Program-made: the position numbers and the translations under genes | NCBI GenBank assembly: GCA_023417265.1 | Contig: JAEZFY010000044.1 | Coordinates: 1-8,450, forward strand | Reading direction: 5' to 3' | DNA length: 8,450 nucleotides | Source: Actinomycetes bacterium | Lineage (GTDB): Bacteria > Actinomycetota > Acidimicrobiia > Acidimicrobiales > Ilumatobacteraceae | In this document: positions 1 to 7,100 of the stretch, piece after piece | Numbering within the stretch: position 1 is the first letter of the stretch | Layout of the letters: every line of letters begins with the position of its first letter | Notes under the pieces: model-generated | Told to the model about the DNA's origin: nothing | The model's input: the letters and a program-made list of their open reading frames with translations, nothing else | The model's database searches: none

Positions 1-2513
1 TCGCGGGCCTTCTCACCGAAGATCGCCCGGAGCAGGCGCTCCTCGGGAGTCAGCTCGGTTTCGCCCTTCGGGGTGACCTTGCCGACGAGCACGTCACCGG
101 GGCCAACTTCGGCGCCGACCCGGATGATCCCGCGGTCGTCGAGGTCGGCGAGGATGTCGTCGCTCAGGTTGGGGATGTCGCGCGAGATCTCTTCCGGGCC
201 GAGCTTGGTGTCGCGGGCGTCGACCTCGTACTCGTGGATGTGGATCGACGTCAGCACGTCGTCCTTCACGAGCCGCTCGGACAGGATGATCGCGTCCTCG
301 AAGTTGTAGCCCTCCCACGGCATGAACGCCACGAGCAGGTTCTTGCCGAGCGCCAGCTCACCGTGATCGGTGGACGGGCCATCGGCGAGGATCGTGCCCT
401 TGACGACCTTGTCGCCTTCGACCACGCGCGGGCGCTGGTTGATGCAGGTGTCCTGGTTCGAGCGGCGGAACTTGGCGAGCTTGTAGGTGCGCTTGCCGAG
501 CGTCTTGTACTGCACCGTGATGGTGGCTCCGGTGACCTCGGTGACCTCGCCGTCCTCGAGCGCCTGCAGGAGGTCAGCCGCGTCGCGGGCGGTGCGATCC
601 TCCATGCCGGTGCCGATGTACGGCGCCTCGGCACGCAGCAGCGGCACGGCCTGCTTCTGCATGTTGGCGCCCATCAGGGCCCGGTTGGCATCGTCGTGCT
701 CGAGGAACGGGATCAGCGCCGTGCCGACCGAGACGATCTGCTTGGGCGACACGTCCATGTAGTCGACTTCGTCCGGGGGCACGTAGCCGACGTCGGTGGT
801 GGCACCGAAGAAGCTCTCCTGCTCGAGCATCTTGCGCAGGTCGTCGAGGCTGGCGGCCTGCGGTGAGCGGCGCACGAGCACGCGCTCGTCGCGGAACGTG
901 CCGTCCGGGTTGAGGGCGGTGTTGGCCTGGGCGACGACCCACTTCTCTTCTTCGTCGGCGGCCATGTAGACCACCTCGCCGGTGACCTTGCCGTTTTCGA
1001 TCTTGCGGTACGGCGTCTCGATGAAGCCGAACTCGTTGACCCGGGCGAACGTCGACAAGCCGCCGATCAGGCCGATGTTCGGGCCTTCCGGCGTCTCGAT
1101 CGGGCACATCCGGCCGTAGTGCGAGAAGTGCACGTCGCGGACTTCGAAGCCGGCTCGCTCGCGGCTCAGACCACCCGGGCCGAGCGCCGACAGGCGACGC
1201 CGGTGGGTGAGGCCCGACAGCGGGTTCACCTGGTCCATGAACTGCGACAGCTGCGAGGTGCCGAAGAACTCCTTGATCGCGGCGACGACCGGCCGGATGT
1301 TGATCAGCGTCTGCGGCGTGATCGCCTCGACGTCTTGGGTGGTCATGCGCTCGCGCACGACGCGCTCCATCCGGCTGAGACCGATCCGGACCTGGTTCTG
1401 GATCAGCTCGCCGACCGAGCGGATGCGCCGGTTGGCGAAGTGGTCCTGGTCGTCGAGGCGGTAACCCGGCTCCTGCTTGACGAGGTTGAGCATGTACGTG
1501 ACCGAGGCGAGGACCTCGCAGCGGCTGAGCACGTGCTGGCCCTCTTCGGGCAGGTCGAGCAGCGGCTCGCCGTCGAGGTTGTACTTGTCGAGCAGACCGA
1601 ACTGCTCGCCGATCTTGGCGACTTCGGCGCCGAGCTTGCGGTTGATCTTGTAGCGCCCGACCCGGCTGAGGTCGTAGCGCCGGCTCTCGAAGAAGGCGTT
1701 GCGGAAGTAGGCCTTGGCGGAGTCGACCGTGGGCGGCTCGCCCGGGCGGGCCCGCTTGTAGATCTCGATCAGCGACTCGTCCTGGGTGGGGGCGATGTCG
1801 CGCTCTTTGTCCCACTGACCCTCGAGGAAGTCGAACTCGCGCACGAAGGCTTCGAGGAAGCCGGGGGCGTTGGCCTCGTCGTAACCCAATGCGCGGAGCA
1901 ATGTGAAGATGCCGAGCCGCCGCTTGCGGGCCACGCGGGTGCCGCAGGTGACGTCCTTGCCGGGCCGCTGCTCGACGTCGAACTCCATCCACTCACCGCG
2001 ATAGGGATGGATCGTGCCCTTGACGAGCTGGTGCTTGGTGAGGTTCCGGAGGCGGTAGCGCTCGCCCGGCTCGAAGATCACGCCGGGGCTGCGCACGAGC
2101 TGCGACACGACGACGCGCTCGGTGCCGTTGATGATGAAGGTGCCCTTGTCGGTCATCGCCGGCAGATCGCCCATGAAGACGGTCTGCTCTTTGATCTCGC
2201 CGGTGTTGCGGTTCATGAACCGGGCGCGCACGAAGATCGGCGCGCTGTAGGTCATGTCCTTTTCCTTGCACTCCTCCACCGTGAACTTCGGCGGCGGGCG
2301 CAGGTCTTCGTCGAACGGGTCGAACTCGAGCTCGAGCTGGAGGTTCTCGGAGAAGTCCTTGATCGGCGAGATGTCCCGGAACGTGTTGGCCAGGCCCTCC
2401 TCGAGGAACCAACGGAAGCTCTCGGTTTGGACCGCGATCAGGTCGGGCAGCTCGAGCGGCTCGTCCAGGTTGGCGAAGGAGTAACGCTCACGGGAGACGG
2501 CGCGGGTAGCCAT
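1..2513 (-). CDS. rpoB: DNA-directed RNA polymerase subunit beta, 3' end cut by window edge
   Basis: This is the beta subunit of RNA polymerase, which forms one pincer of the active-site cleft and binds rifampicin. The frame is open from ATG at 2513 to the window edge, giving 837 complete codons; the family is about 1150-1200 residues, so roughly the last third (flap end, lysines of the catalytic centre, C-terminal clamp) lies outside. Seen in order: an N-terminus beginning MATRAVSRERYSF; the INGTERVVVSQLVRSPGV block of the protrusion; RSVGELIQNQVRIGLSRMER; the rifampicin region around residues 417-450 with SQLSQFMDQ and SALGPGGLSRERAG; CPIETPEGPNIGLI; and NFEDAIILSE, whose E739/D740 match E. 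coli E813/D814. It ends in LLRAIFGEKAR. The start is fixed by a strong Shine-Dalgarno at 2515-2523. The rifampicin region has Val429 where E. coli has Asn518 and Arg438 where it has Lys527; D427, H437 and S442 (E. coli 516, 526, 531) are wild type. rpoC is expected next, beyond the window. Confidence 0.99.
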   Translation of the reverse strand, partial: MATRAVSRERYSFANLDEPLELPDLIAVQTESFRWFLEEGLANTFRDISPIKDFSENLQLELEFDPFDEDLRPPPKFTVEECKEKDMTYSAPIFVRARFMNRNTGEIKEQTVFMGDLPAMTDKGTFIINGTERVVVSQLVRSPGVIFEPGERYRLRNLTKHQLVKGTIHPYRGEWMEFDVEQRPGKDVTCGTRVARKRRLGIFTLLRALGYDEANAPGFLEAFVREFDFLEGQWDKERDIAPTQDESLIEIYKRARPGEPPTVDSAKAYFRNAFFESRRYDLSRVGRYKINRKLGAEVAKIGEQFGLLDKYNLDGEPLLDLPEEGQHVLSRCEVLASVTYMLNLVKQEPGYRLDDQDHFANRRIRSVGELIQNQVRIGLSRMERVVRERMTTQDVEAITPQTLINIRPVVAAIKEFFGTSQLSQFMDQVNPLSGLTHRRRLSALGPGGLSRERAGFEVRDVHFSHYGRMCPIETPEGPNIGLIGGLSTFARVNEFGFIETPYRKIENGKVTGEVVYMAADEEEKWVVAQANTALNPDGTFRDERVLVRRSPQAASLDDLRKMLEQESFFGATTDVGYVPPDEVDYMDVSPKQIVSVGTALIPFLEHDDANRALMGANMQKQAVPLLRAEAPYIGTGMEDRTARDAADLLQALEDGEVTEVTGATITVQYKTLGKRTYKLAKFRRSNQDTCINQRPRVVEGDKVVKGTILADGPSTDHGELALGKNLLVAFMPWEGYNFEDAIILSERLVKDDVLTSIHIHEYEVDARDTKLGPEEISRDIPNLSDDILADLDDRGIIRVGAEVGPGDVLVGKVTPKGETELTPEERLLRAIFGEKAR

Positions 2514-2514
2514 C

Positions 2515-2523
2515 GATCACCTC
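2515..2523 (-). promoter_or_regulatory. rpoB ribosome binding site, nine-base match to 16S rRNA 3' end
   Basis: The coding strand reads GAGGTGATC, then G, then ATG. All nine bases complement the usual bacterial 16S 3' tail, and GAGG sits 6 nt before the start codon. This fixes the rpoB start and suggests strong initiation. Confidence 0.9.
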
Positions 2524-2532
2524 ATCTTGTTG

Positions 2533-2548
2533 GACTGGCAAACCAGTC
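2533..2548 (-). other. Small hairpin just upstream of the rpoB ribosome binding site
   Basis: The perfect arms GACTGG and CCAGTC flank a TTTG loop in the 5' untranslated RNA, ending 9 nt before the Shine-Dalgarno. It leaves the ribosome site free. It could protect the 5' region, position the ribosome, or have no role; only the structure is visible. Confidence 0.5.
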
Positions 2549-2620
2549 AGGGGGCCGGCGAGAGCGCGCGCCAATACCACACCCCGGAGATGACAAGGGA
2601 CAAGGCGACGCACGGCAACA

Positions 2621-2652
2621 GACGATCCTACCGTGCCCGTCACGGGATCGTC
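2621..2652. promoter_or_regulatory. Inverted repeat spanning rpoB promoter P2 (possible operator)
   Basis: The arms GACGATCC (2621-2628) and GGATCGTC (2645-2652) are perfect inverted repeats. Between them an inner CCGTG/CACGG pair nearly continues the dyad. The left arm overlaps the proposed -10 and the right arm the proposed -35. As DNA this could be a repressor site; as RNA made from the upstream promoter it would fold into a hairpin of about 12 pairs with a small bulge. No known regulator site was recognised. Confidence 0.5.
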
Positions 2653-2654
2653 AA
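2625..2654 (-). promoter_or_regulatory. Candidate rpoB promoter P2 (proximal)
   Basis: The -35 is TTGACG (2649-2654), the spacer is 18 bp and the -10 is TAGGAT (2625-2630), which fits the actinobacterial TAnnnT pattern. Transcription would begin near 2618, leaving a leader of about 105 nt. The element ACCGGTTG occurs twice with a 13-bp period (plus-strand copies at 2652-2659 and 2665-2672), one copy touching the -35 and one just upstream. Confidence 0.6.
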
Positions 2655-2724
2655 CCGGTCAACGCAACCGGTGGCTGAGCGAGCGGACCGGGCCTCCCGG
2701 CCTGTCCGGCACGAATTGCGGGAC

Positions 2725-2753
2725 ACGGTAAGGAAAACTGGCGGCGGTGTCAA
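2725..2753 (-). promoter_or_regulatory. Candidate rpoB promoter P1 (distal), near-consensus
   Basis: The -35 TTGACA (2748-2753) matches consensus perfectly, the spacer is 17 bp, and the -10 is TACCGT (2725-2730). Transcription would start near 2718, about 205 nt before rpoB. It lies just downstream of the rplL terminator hairpin, so it would restore rpoB transcription after attenuation. This is the strongest promoter match in the window. Confidence 0.8.
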
Positions 2754-2762
2754 GCACCCTGG

Positions 2763-2781
2763 CCCCCGCCCTCCCCCGCCC
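2763..2781 (-). other. G-quadruplex motif with one-base loops after the rplL terminator hairpin
   Basis: The coding strand reads GGGCGGGGGAGGGCGGGGG: four runs of at least three G separated by single bases C, A and C. Such short loops favour very stable parallel quadruplexes in DNA and RNA. It starts 7 nt after the terminator stem and ends 9 bp before the -35 of promoter P1. The motif is seen directly; folding in the cell is inference. Confidence 0.65.
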
Positions 2782-2788
2782 GACGCGA

Positions 2789-2818
2789 ACGAGCCCCGGG
2801 CGCGTGCCCGGGGCTCGT
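2789..2818 (-). terminator. Terminator or attenuator hairpin between rplL and rpoB
   Basis: A perfect 13-bp stem, ACGAGCCCCGGGC paired with GCCCGGGGCTCGT, closes a four-base loop 34 nt after the rplL stop. No T-run follows; the RNA continues TCGCGTC and then a G-rich tract. Hairpins without a U-tract are common terminators in actinomycetes. Many bacteria carry a partial terminator here that lowers polymerase relative to stalk protein output. A smaller 5-bp hairpin (2833-2846) lies between the stop codon and this stem. Confidence 0.8.
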
Positions 2819-2852
2819 GTGCGTGGTCGCTACCGGCTACAGCCGGCGCAGG

Positions 2853-3245
2853 TCACTTGAGTTCGACGGAAGCGCCGGCCTCTTCGAGCTTGGCCTTGGC
2901 CGACTCGGCGTCGGCCTTGTTGGCCTTCTCGAGCACGGGCTTCGGGGCGCCGTCGACGAGGTCCTTGGCCTCCTTGAGGCCGAGGCTCGTGATCTCGCGG
3001 ACGACCTTGATGACCTGGATCTTCTGGGCGCCGGCGCCCGTCAGGACCACGTCGAACTCGTCCTTCTCTTCCTCGGCCTCGGCGGCACCGCCGGCCGCGC
3101 CACCCGCGGCGACGGCCATCGTGGCGACCGGAGCAGCGGCGGTGACGTCGAACTTCTCCTCGAACGCGTCGAGCAGGTCCTTCAGCTCGAGCACGGTCAG
3201 CGAACCGATCGCGTCGAGGATCTCTTCCTTGGTCAGTGTTGCCAT
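2853..3245 (-). CDS. rplL: 50S ribosomal protein L7/L12
   Basis: This is the stalk protein that, as dimers on L10, recruits and stimulates the translational GTPases EF-Tu, EF-G, IF2 and release factor 3. Its 130 residues match the family's usual 120-130. Seen in order: the N-terminal dimerisation and L10-binding helices (about 1-33, MATLTKEEILDAIGSL); a flexible hinge rich in Ala and Gly (about 34-57, with GGAAGGAAEAEEE); and the C-terminal factor-binding domain (about 58-130) with the conserved IKVVREITSLGLKEAKDLVD and ending VELK. ATG at 3245 is set by GAAGGAGA at 3255-3262, 9 nt upstream. It follows rplJ by 99 nt and should share its transcript. The gap holds a weak imperfect hairpin (3290-3311) of unknown role. 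A terminator hairpin follows the gene. Confidence 0.98.
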   Translation of the reverse strand: MATLTKEEILDAIGSLTVLELKDLLDAFEEKFDVTAAAPVATMAVAAGGAAGGAAEAEEEKDEFDVVLTGAGAQKIQVIKVVREITSLGLKEAKDLVDGAPKPVLEKANKADAESAKAKLEEAGASVELK

Positions 3246-3344
3246 GGCTGGCGTTCTCCTTCGTGAGAAATGTGGTGTTGCGTAGTGGGCCGTCTCCAGC
3301 AGCGGAGGCGGCGATTTCGGCAGGGCGACGCCCCACCTGACGGC

Positions 3345-3914
3345 TCAGGCGGCTGCCTGCTCCTGCTGTTCGATGAGGGCGTTGAGACCGTAGGCGAACT
3401 TCGCCGGCACGGCCTGCAGCAGTCGGGCGGTCTTGGTCAGCGGGGCCTGCAGGGCGCCAGCCAACTGGGCCAGCAGCTGCTCGCGCGACGGCAGGTCGGC
3501 CAGCGCCGTGACATCGGCGGCGGACAAGGCGTTGCCGCCGAGCACGCCACCTTTGACCACGAGGGCCGGCATGGACTTGGCCGAGTCGCGGATCGCCTTG
3601 GCCGCGGCGGCGACGTCGCCGCGCACGAATGCCAAGCCGGTCGGCCCGACGAGGTATTCGTCGAGCCCGGCGAAGCCGGTGTCCTTGATGGCCAGGCGGG
3701 CCAGCGTGTTCTTGTACACCACGTACTCCGCCTCGGCGGGACGCAGCGCGTTGCGGACGCTGGCGAGCTGGGCCACGGTCAGACCGCGGTATTCCGTGAC
3801 GAAGACGGCCAACGAATCGCCGAGCTTGTCGGAGATCTCGGCCACCGTGGTGACCTTGTCGGCGCGCGGCTCGCGGGCCGCATGGACGGTTTCGATCGTT
3901 GCGGTATCGCTCAT
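3345..3914 (-). CDS. rplJ: 50S ribosomal protein L10
   Basis: L10 anchors the stalk: its N-terminal domain binds 23S rRNA with L11, and its C-terminal helix carries L7/L12 dimers. The complex usually also binds its own mRNA leader as feedback. The 189-residue product shows the family core VTEYRGLTVAQLASVRNALR, then AEYVVYKNTLARLA, a GPTGLAFVRGD segment, VKGGVLGG, and LPSREQLLAQLAGALQAP before the long C-terminal helix ending EQQEQAAA. I chose ATG at 3914, giving MSDTATIETV. A GTG four codons upstream (3926) is in frame but touches the Shine-Dalgarno AGGAGGT (3927-3933), leaving no room for initiation there; the chosen ATG has a rather long 12-nt spacing. A stem in the leader covers part of this ribosome site. 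rplL follows on the same strand. Confidence 0.97.
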   Translation of the reverse strand: MSDTATIETVHAAREPRADKVTTVAEISDKLGDSLAVFVTEYRGLTVAQLASVRNALRPAEAEYVVYKNTLARLAIKDTGFAGLDEYLVGPTGLAFVRGDVAAAAKAIRDSAKSMPALVVKGGVLGGNALSAADVTALADLPSREQLLAQLAGALQAPLTKTARLLQAVPAKFAYGLNALIEQQEQAAA

Positions 3915-3919
3915 GTGTG

Positions 3920-4000
3920 GGTGCACACCTCCTCTCGTTTCAACTCAATGGCTCGCGCAGGCGACGCCATGAGGAACGAGGGTTCTTCGTGGTGTGCACC
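3920..4000 (-). promoter_or_regulatory. Long-range stem covering the rplJ Shine-Dalgarno
   Basis: The leader segment GGTGCACACC (3991-4000) is the exact reverse complement of GGTGTGCACC (3920-3929), whose first three bases belong to the Shine-Dalgarno AGGAGGT (3927-3933). The 61-nt loop also folds: CTCGTT (3975-3980) can pair with AACGAG (3934-3939), and inside that a hairpin at 3944-3973 forms about 12 pairs with two single-base bulges around a CTGC loop. Nested helices therefore stack toward the ribosome site. The arrangement predicts that rplJ translation is low when the stem forms. There is no U-tract, so this looks translational rather than a terminator. Confidence 0.65.
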
Positions 4001-4056
4001 TCGGCTGGCGGGCGAACCCATTCTCCAGAGTTTCTGGACCAGCTGTCTTCGGCGAG
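4000..4056 (-). ncRNA. Ribosomal protein L10 leader (three-way junction)
   Basis: In the rplJ 5' RNA, GCTGG (4039-4043) pairs with CCAGC (4004-4008) and encloses two hairpins: CCAGA/TCTGG with an AAC loop (4025-4037), and GGG/CCC with a UUCG tetraloop (4010-4019). Below it, CTCG (4053-4056) can pair with CGAG (4000-4003), leaving a one-sided internal loop CCGAAGACA, as expected for a kinked L10-binding site. L10 leaders with a purine-rich internal loop below a branched helix are known upstream of rplJ in many bacteria, including actinomycetes. Its 3' strand runs directly into the arm that sequesters the rplJ ribosome site, sharing one base. The pairings are exact; the family assignment is from position and shape. 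Confidence 0.72.
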
Positions 4057-4076
4057 TAACCGGATATGACCCGCTC

Positions 4077-4104
4077 AGGGTAGCGGTGTTTGCTGCGCGC
4101 TCAA
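4077..4104 (-). promoter_or_regulatory. Candidate rplJ-rplL promoter
   Basis: The -35 is TTGAGC (4099-4104), the spacer is 16 bp and the -10 is TACCCT (4077-4082). Transcription would begin near 4070, giving a leader of about 155 nt that contains the whole L10 leader and the sequestering stem. The -35 begins only 16 bp after the stop codon of the upstream gene. Confidence 0.65.
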
Positions 4105-4120
4105 CCGCGGGGCGTGACGT

Positions 4121-7100
4121 TCACGAGGCGTAACCGTTGACGTCGACCACCAGATCGGTCCCAGCCCGCGAGAACACACACACCTTGCCCCCGACGCCAA
4201 CCTTGGCCAACACCGCGTTCGGCACGACCTGCCCCGCCACATAGTTCACGTTCGACGCCAACGGACGAACCACCCCACACGGCCACACCGTCACGAACCC
4301 AGCCGCATCCGGACCCACCGCCGTCACGTTCAACAACACCGCCGACGCATCCGCGGGAACACCACCACGATCAGCCACCGTCAACTCCACCACCCCACCC
4401 GCAGCCACACGCCCATCACCCTCGAACTGGTGATCCACCGTCACATTCGACGGACCCGACCGCGTCTCCAACAACCGCGCCGGCACCACCGGCACCACGG
4501 CGGGGACGACCTCGGGGGCAGGCGCACTGCTCACGATGACGATCGACTCTCCAGGCGCATGGTCGAACGCGAGCGGTGCCGCGAGCACGAGCGCGCTCGC
4601 CATGGGCACCTCCACCGATTGACCGAACAGGCGTTGCTGCACGACGTGGGTCGCTTCGTGACCGAGCACGGTGTTCGACTCCTCGTTGGGACCACCCGGG
4701 TTGATCACGATCTCGGAGCCCTCGGTAAGGTCGCGCGCGCTCAGTCCGGTGCCGGAGATGACGAGTTCGCTGTCGCCAGCAGTGGCCGCAGACATCACGG
4801 AAGTCGCGACAGTGCCCCGCGCGGCACACCGCGAGAACTCCGACGTCGGTCCGTCGACGAGCCCGGTTTCGGTCGCTGTCGCCGTCGCGAACTGACCGGG
4901 ACCTATCGCGACGGGCGCGAGGACGAACGTGCCACGCCCGGTGGCGTCGGTGACGACGCTCACCTGGCCGAGGTAGAACTGCCCGCCTCCGATGCCCGAG
5001 ACATGGCATGCGTTGACGGCGTACACGTCGACGATGTAGGCCGTGTCGGCACGCGACCAGAGCTCGCCGCGAACGATGGTTCCATCGGCGGCAACCGATG
5101 TGATGATCGGTCGGTTCTGCAGCCCGTTCGGCCCGCTGTCTTCGTCGCCGACGTCGTTCTCGATCGGTTCCCAGATGTCCGGGTCCGGCGCGTGCGAGTC
5201 GGCGTCGTCGACGGGCACGAGCTTGAGGTCGGCAACGCCTGAGGGCAGCGCGGCGTTGCCCAGTGTGCCGTTCCCGTAGATCGAGTTGCGGCGCACGGTG
5301 ACGTCCTGCGGGCCAGGGGTGCCCGTGAGCGCCAGGCCCGCTGCGCTGTTGCGAGAGATCAGGTTGGCGAGGTCGGCGAGGTCGTCGTCGCCGAACTGGT
5401 TGGCGTTGACGGCGCCGGCCAGCAGCACCCCGATCTCGTTGTCGGTGATGGTGTTGCGCATCCATTCGTTGCGCGCGCCCGAGACCGCCGAGCGGTAGAT
5501 CACCGTGTGGTCGATCTCGACGAGATCTTGAGCGCCGTTGGCCCACGCCAGGGCACTGTCGCCCGCGGCGCTTCCCAGCAACTCAGCGAACAGCGACTCC
5601 TCGTCCAGATCGGCGCCCGCGGCGTCGGCACGGGCGGCGTCGCGGGCGGTCGGTTCGGTGGCCACCACCAGCGCTCCGGCGTTGGCGCCGGTGATCTCGT
5701 TGGCCGTGATGTCGGCGCCACCGACGTTCGCCAACAGCATCCCGATCGCCATCTCGTCGATCGTGTTGTCGTTGAAGCGACTCGCCTGTGAGGTCGACGC
5801 GAAGATCCCGATGCTGACGTCGCCGGAGTTTCCGTTGTCGAGTCGCCCCGGGCCGTTGAACGTGTTGCCGATCACGTCGTCGCTGTTCTCACCGATCAGG
5901 AACAGGCCGAGATCGCTGTCGAAGGTGTTGTCGAGAAACTCGTTGTTGCCGAATGCCGGAAGGCTCGGGCCGATGCTCAACACGCCGACATCGGTGTCGA
6001 CGTCGTTGCCGGAGAAGGTGGAGTCCGCCAGTGCGACGAGCACGGCGGCCATGTCGCCGTCGTCCCCGAACGAGTTCCCGCTGATCACGTCGTCCTGCTC
6101 GGCCACGACCACGACGCCGACGGCACTTTCGAGCGTGTTGTCGACGATCGTGTTACCGCCGTACGTCGACGTGCCGTCGCCGAGCGCGAGCACACCGAGC
6201 GTGCCGGCGATCGTGTTCCCGTCGACGTTCATCCCTGACGTCGAGAGCGCGATCACGCCCAGTGCCGGGTCGCCGAACTCGTTGTCGGCGATGTCGATCC
6301 CGGCCGATTCCGGCGTTCCGGCGACGATCATCCCGACCGAGGTTCCGACGAGCGTGTTGCCGGAGACCACGGTTCGGCCGGCTCCTCCTTCTGCGATCAC
6401 GGCGCCGAGCTTGGTCGCCTTGAGGGCGTTGCCGATCGTGTTGGCGCGGACTTGAACGCGCCCGGCGGAGCCCTCCGCGTAGACGACTGCAACGGCGACC
6501 GTTGACGTGATCGTGTTGTCGTGGACGTCGACGCCGGAGGCCGCGATCGGGCCGTAGGCGACGACGCCGAGTCCGGCGCCCATCGTGTTGTGGGCGATCT
6601 CGGCACCACCGTTCGCGCCGACGAGGATGTTCCCTGTCAGGTCGGCGAAGTCGGCCGTCGCCGACTCCTGGTCGTCGCCGGGCTCGGGTGCGCCGGGATC
6701 GATGGGGTCACCGTTGTGGGCGATCGTGTTGGCGAGCGCTCCGGCGCCACCGATCACGTTGGCGGGCGACTCGACCAGGATCCCGGCCCGCCCGTTGGGA
6801 TGCGGGGTCGTGGCATCGGCGGCGAGCCCGATCAGATTGCCCCGCACCTCGTGCGAACCGGTGCCGCGGAGCGCGACGCCGGCACCCGGGAAGCCGCCGA
6901 TGGCCACGCCCTTGACGATCGTGTCCTGGCCGTCGAGCACCAATCCGTCGACGGCACCTGCGGGGTCGATTGCGGCGCCGCTGAGTGCGACCCTCCCCGC
7001 CTCCTGGGTGGTCGCATCGATGGTCAGCGGGCCCGTCGCCGCCGGCAGGGCGGTCGCAGGGACGATCTCGGGCACCGCCGCGCCGGGGATCTCGAACTCG

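Noticed and set aside
1119..2678. Long open frame (519 codons) on the plus strand opposite rpoB
   Set aside because: It is antisense to rpoB, which matches its family throughout; the translation is low-complexity and rich in Arg, Glu, Leu and Val with no domain, typical of mirror frames in high-GC genes.
3915..3926. Upstream GTG start for rplJ adding four residues
   Set aside because: Only one base separates it from AGGAGG, too close for initiation; the ATG at 3914 gives the normal L10 N-terminus.
4113..4125. Hairpin CGTGA/TCACG across the stop codon of the beta-helix gene as a terminator
   Set aside because: It has only five pairs with a three-base loop, no T-run, and overlaps the stop codon; too weak to call.
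5243..7027. Recurring short motifs (for example plus-strand GATCGTGTTG-like strings) suggesting DNA repeats or a CRISPR array
   Set aside because: They recur at irregular in-frame intervals and encode the N-T-I turns of the beta-helix; the repeats are diverged protein coils, not identical DNA units with spacers.
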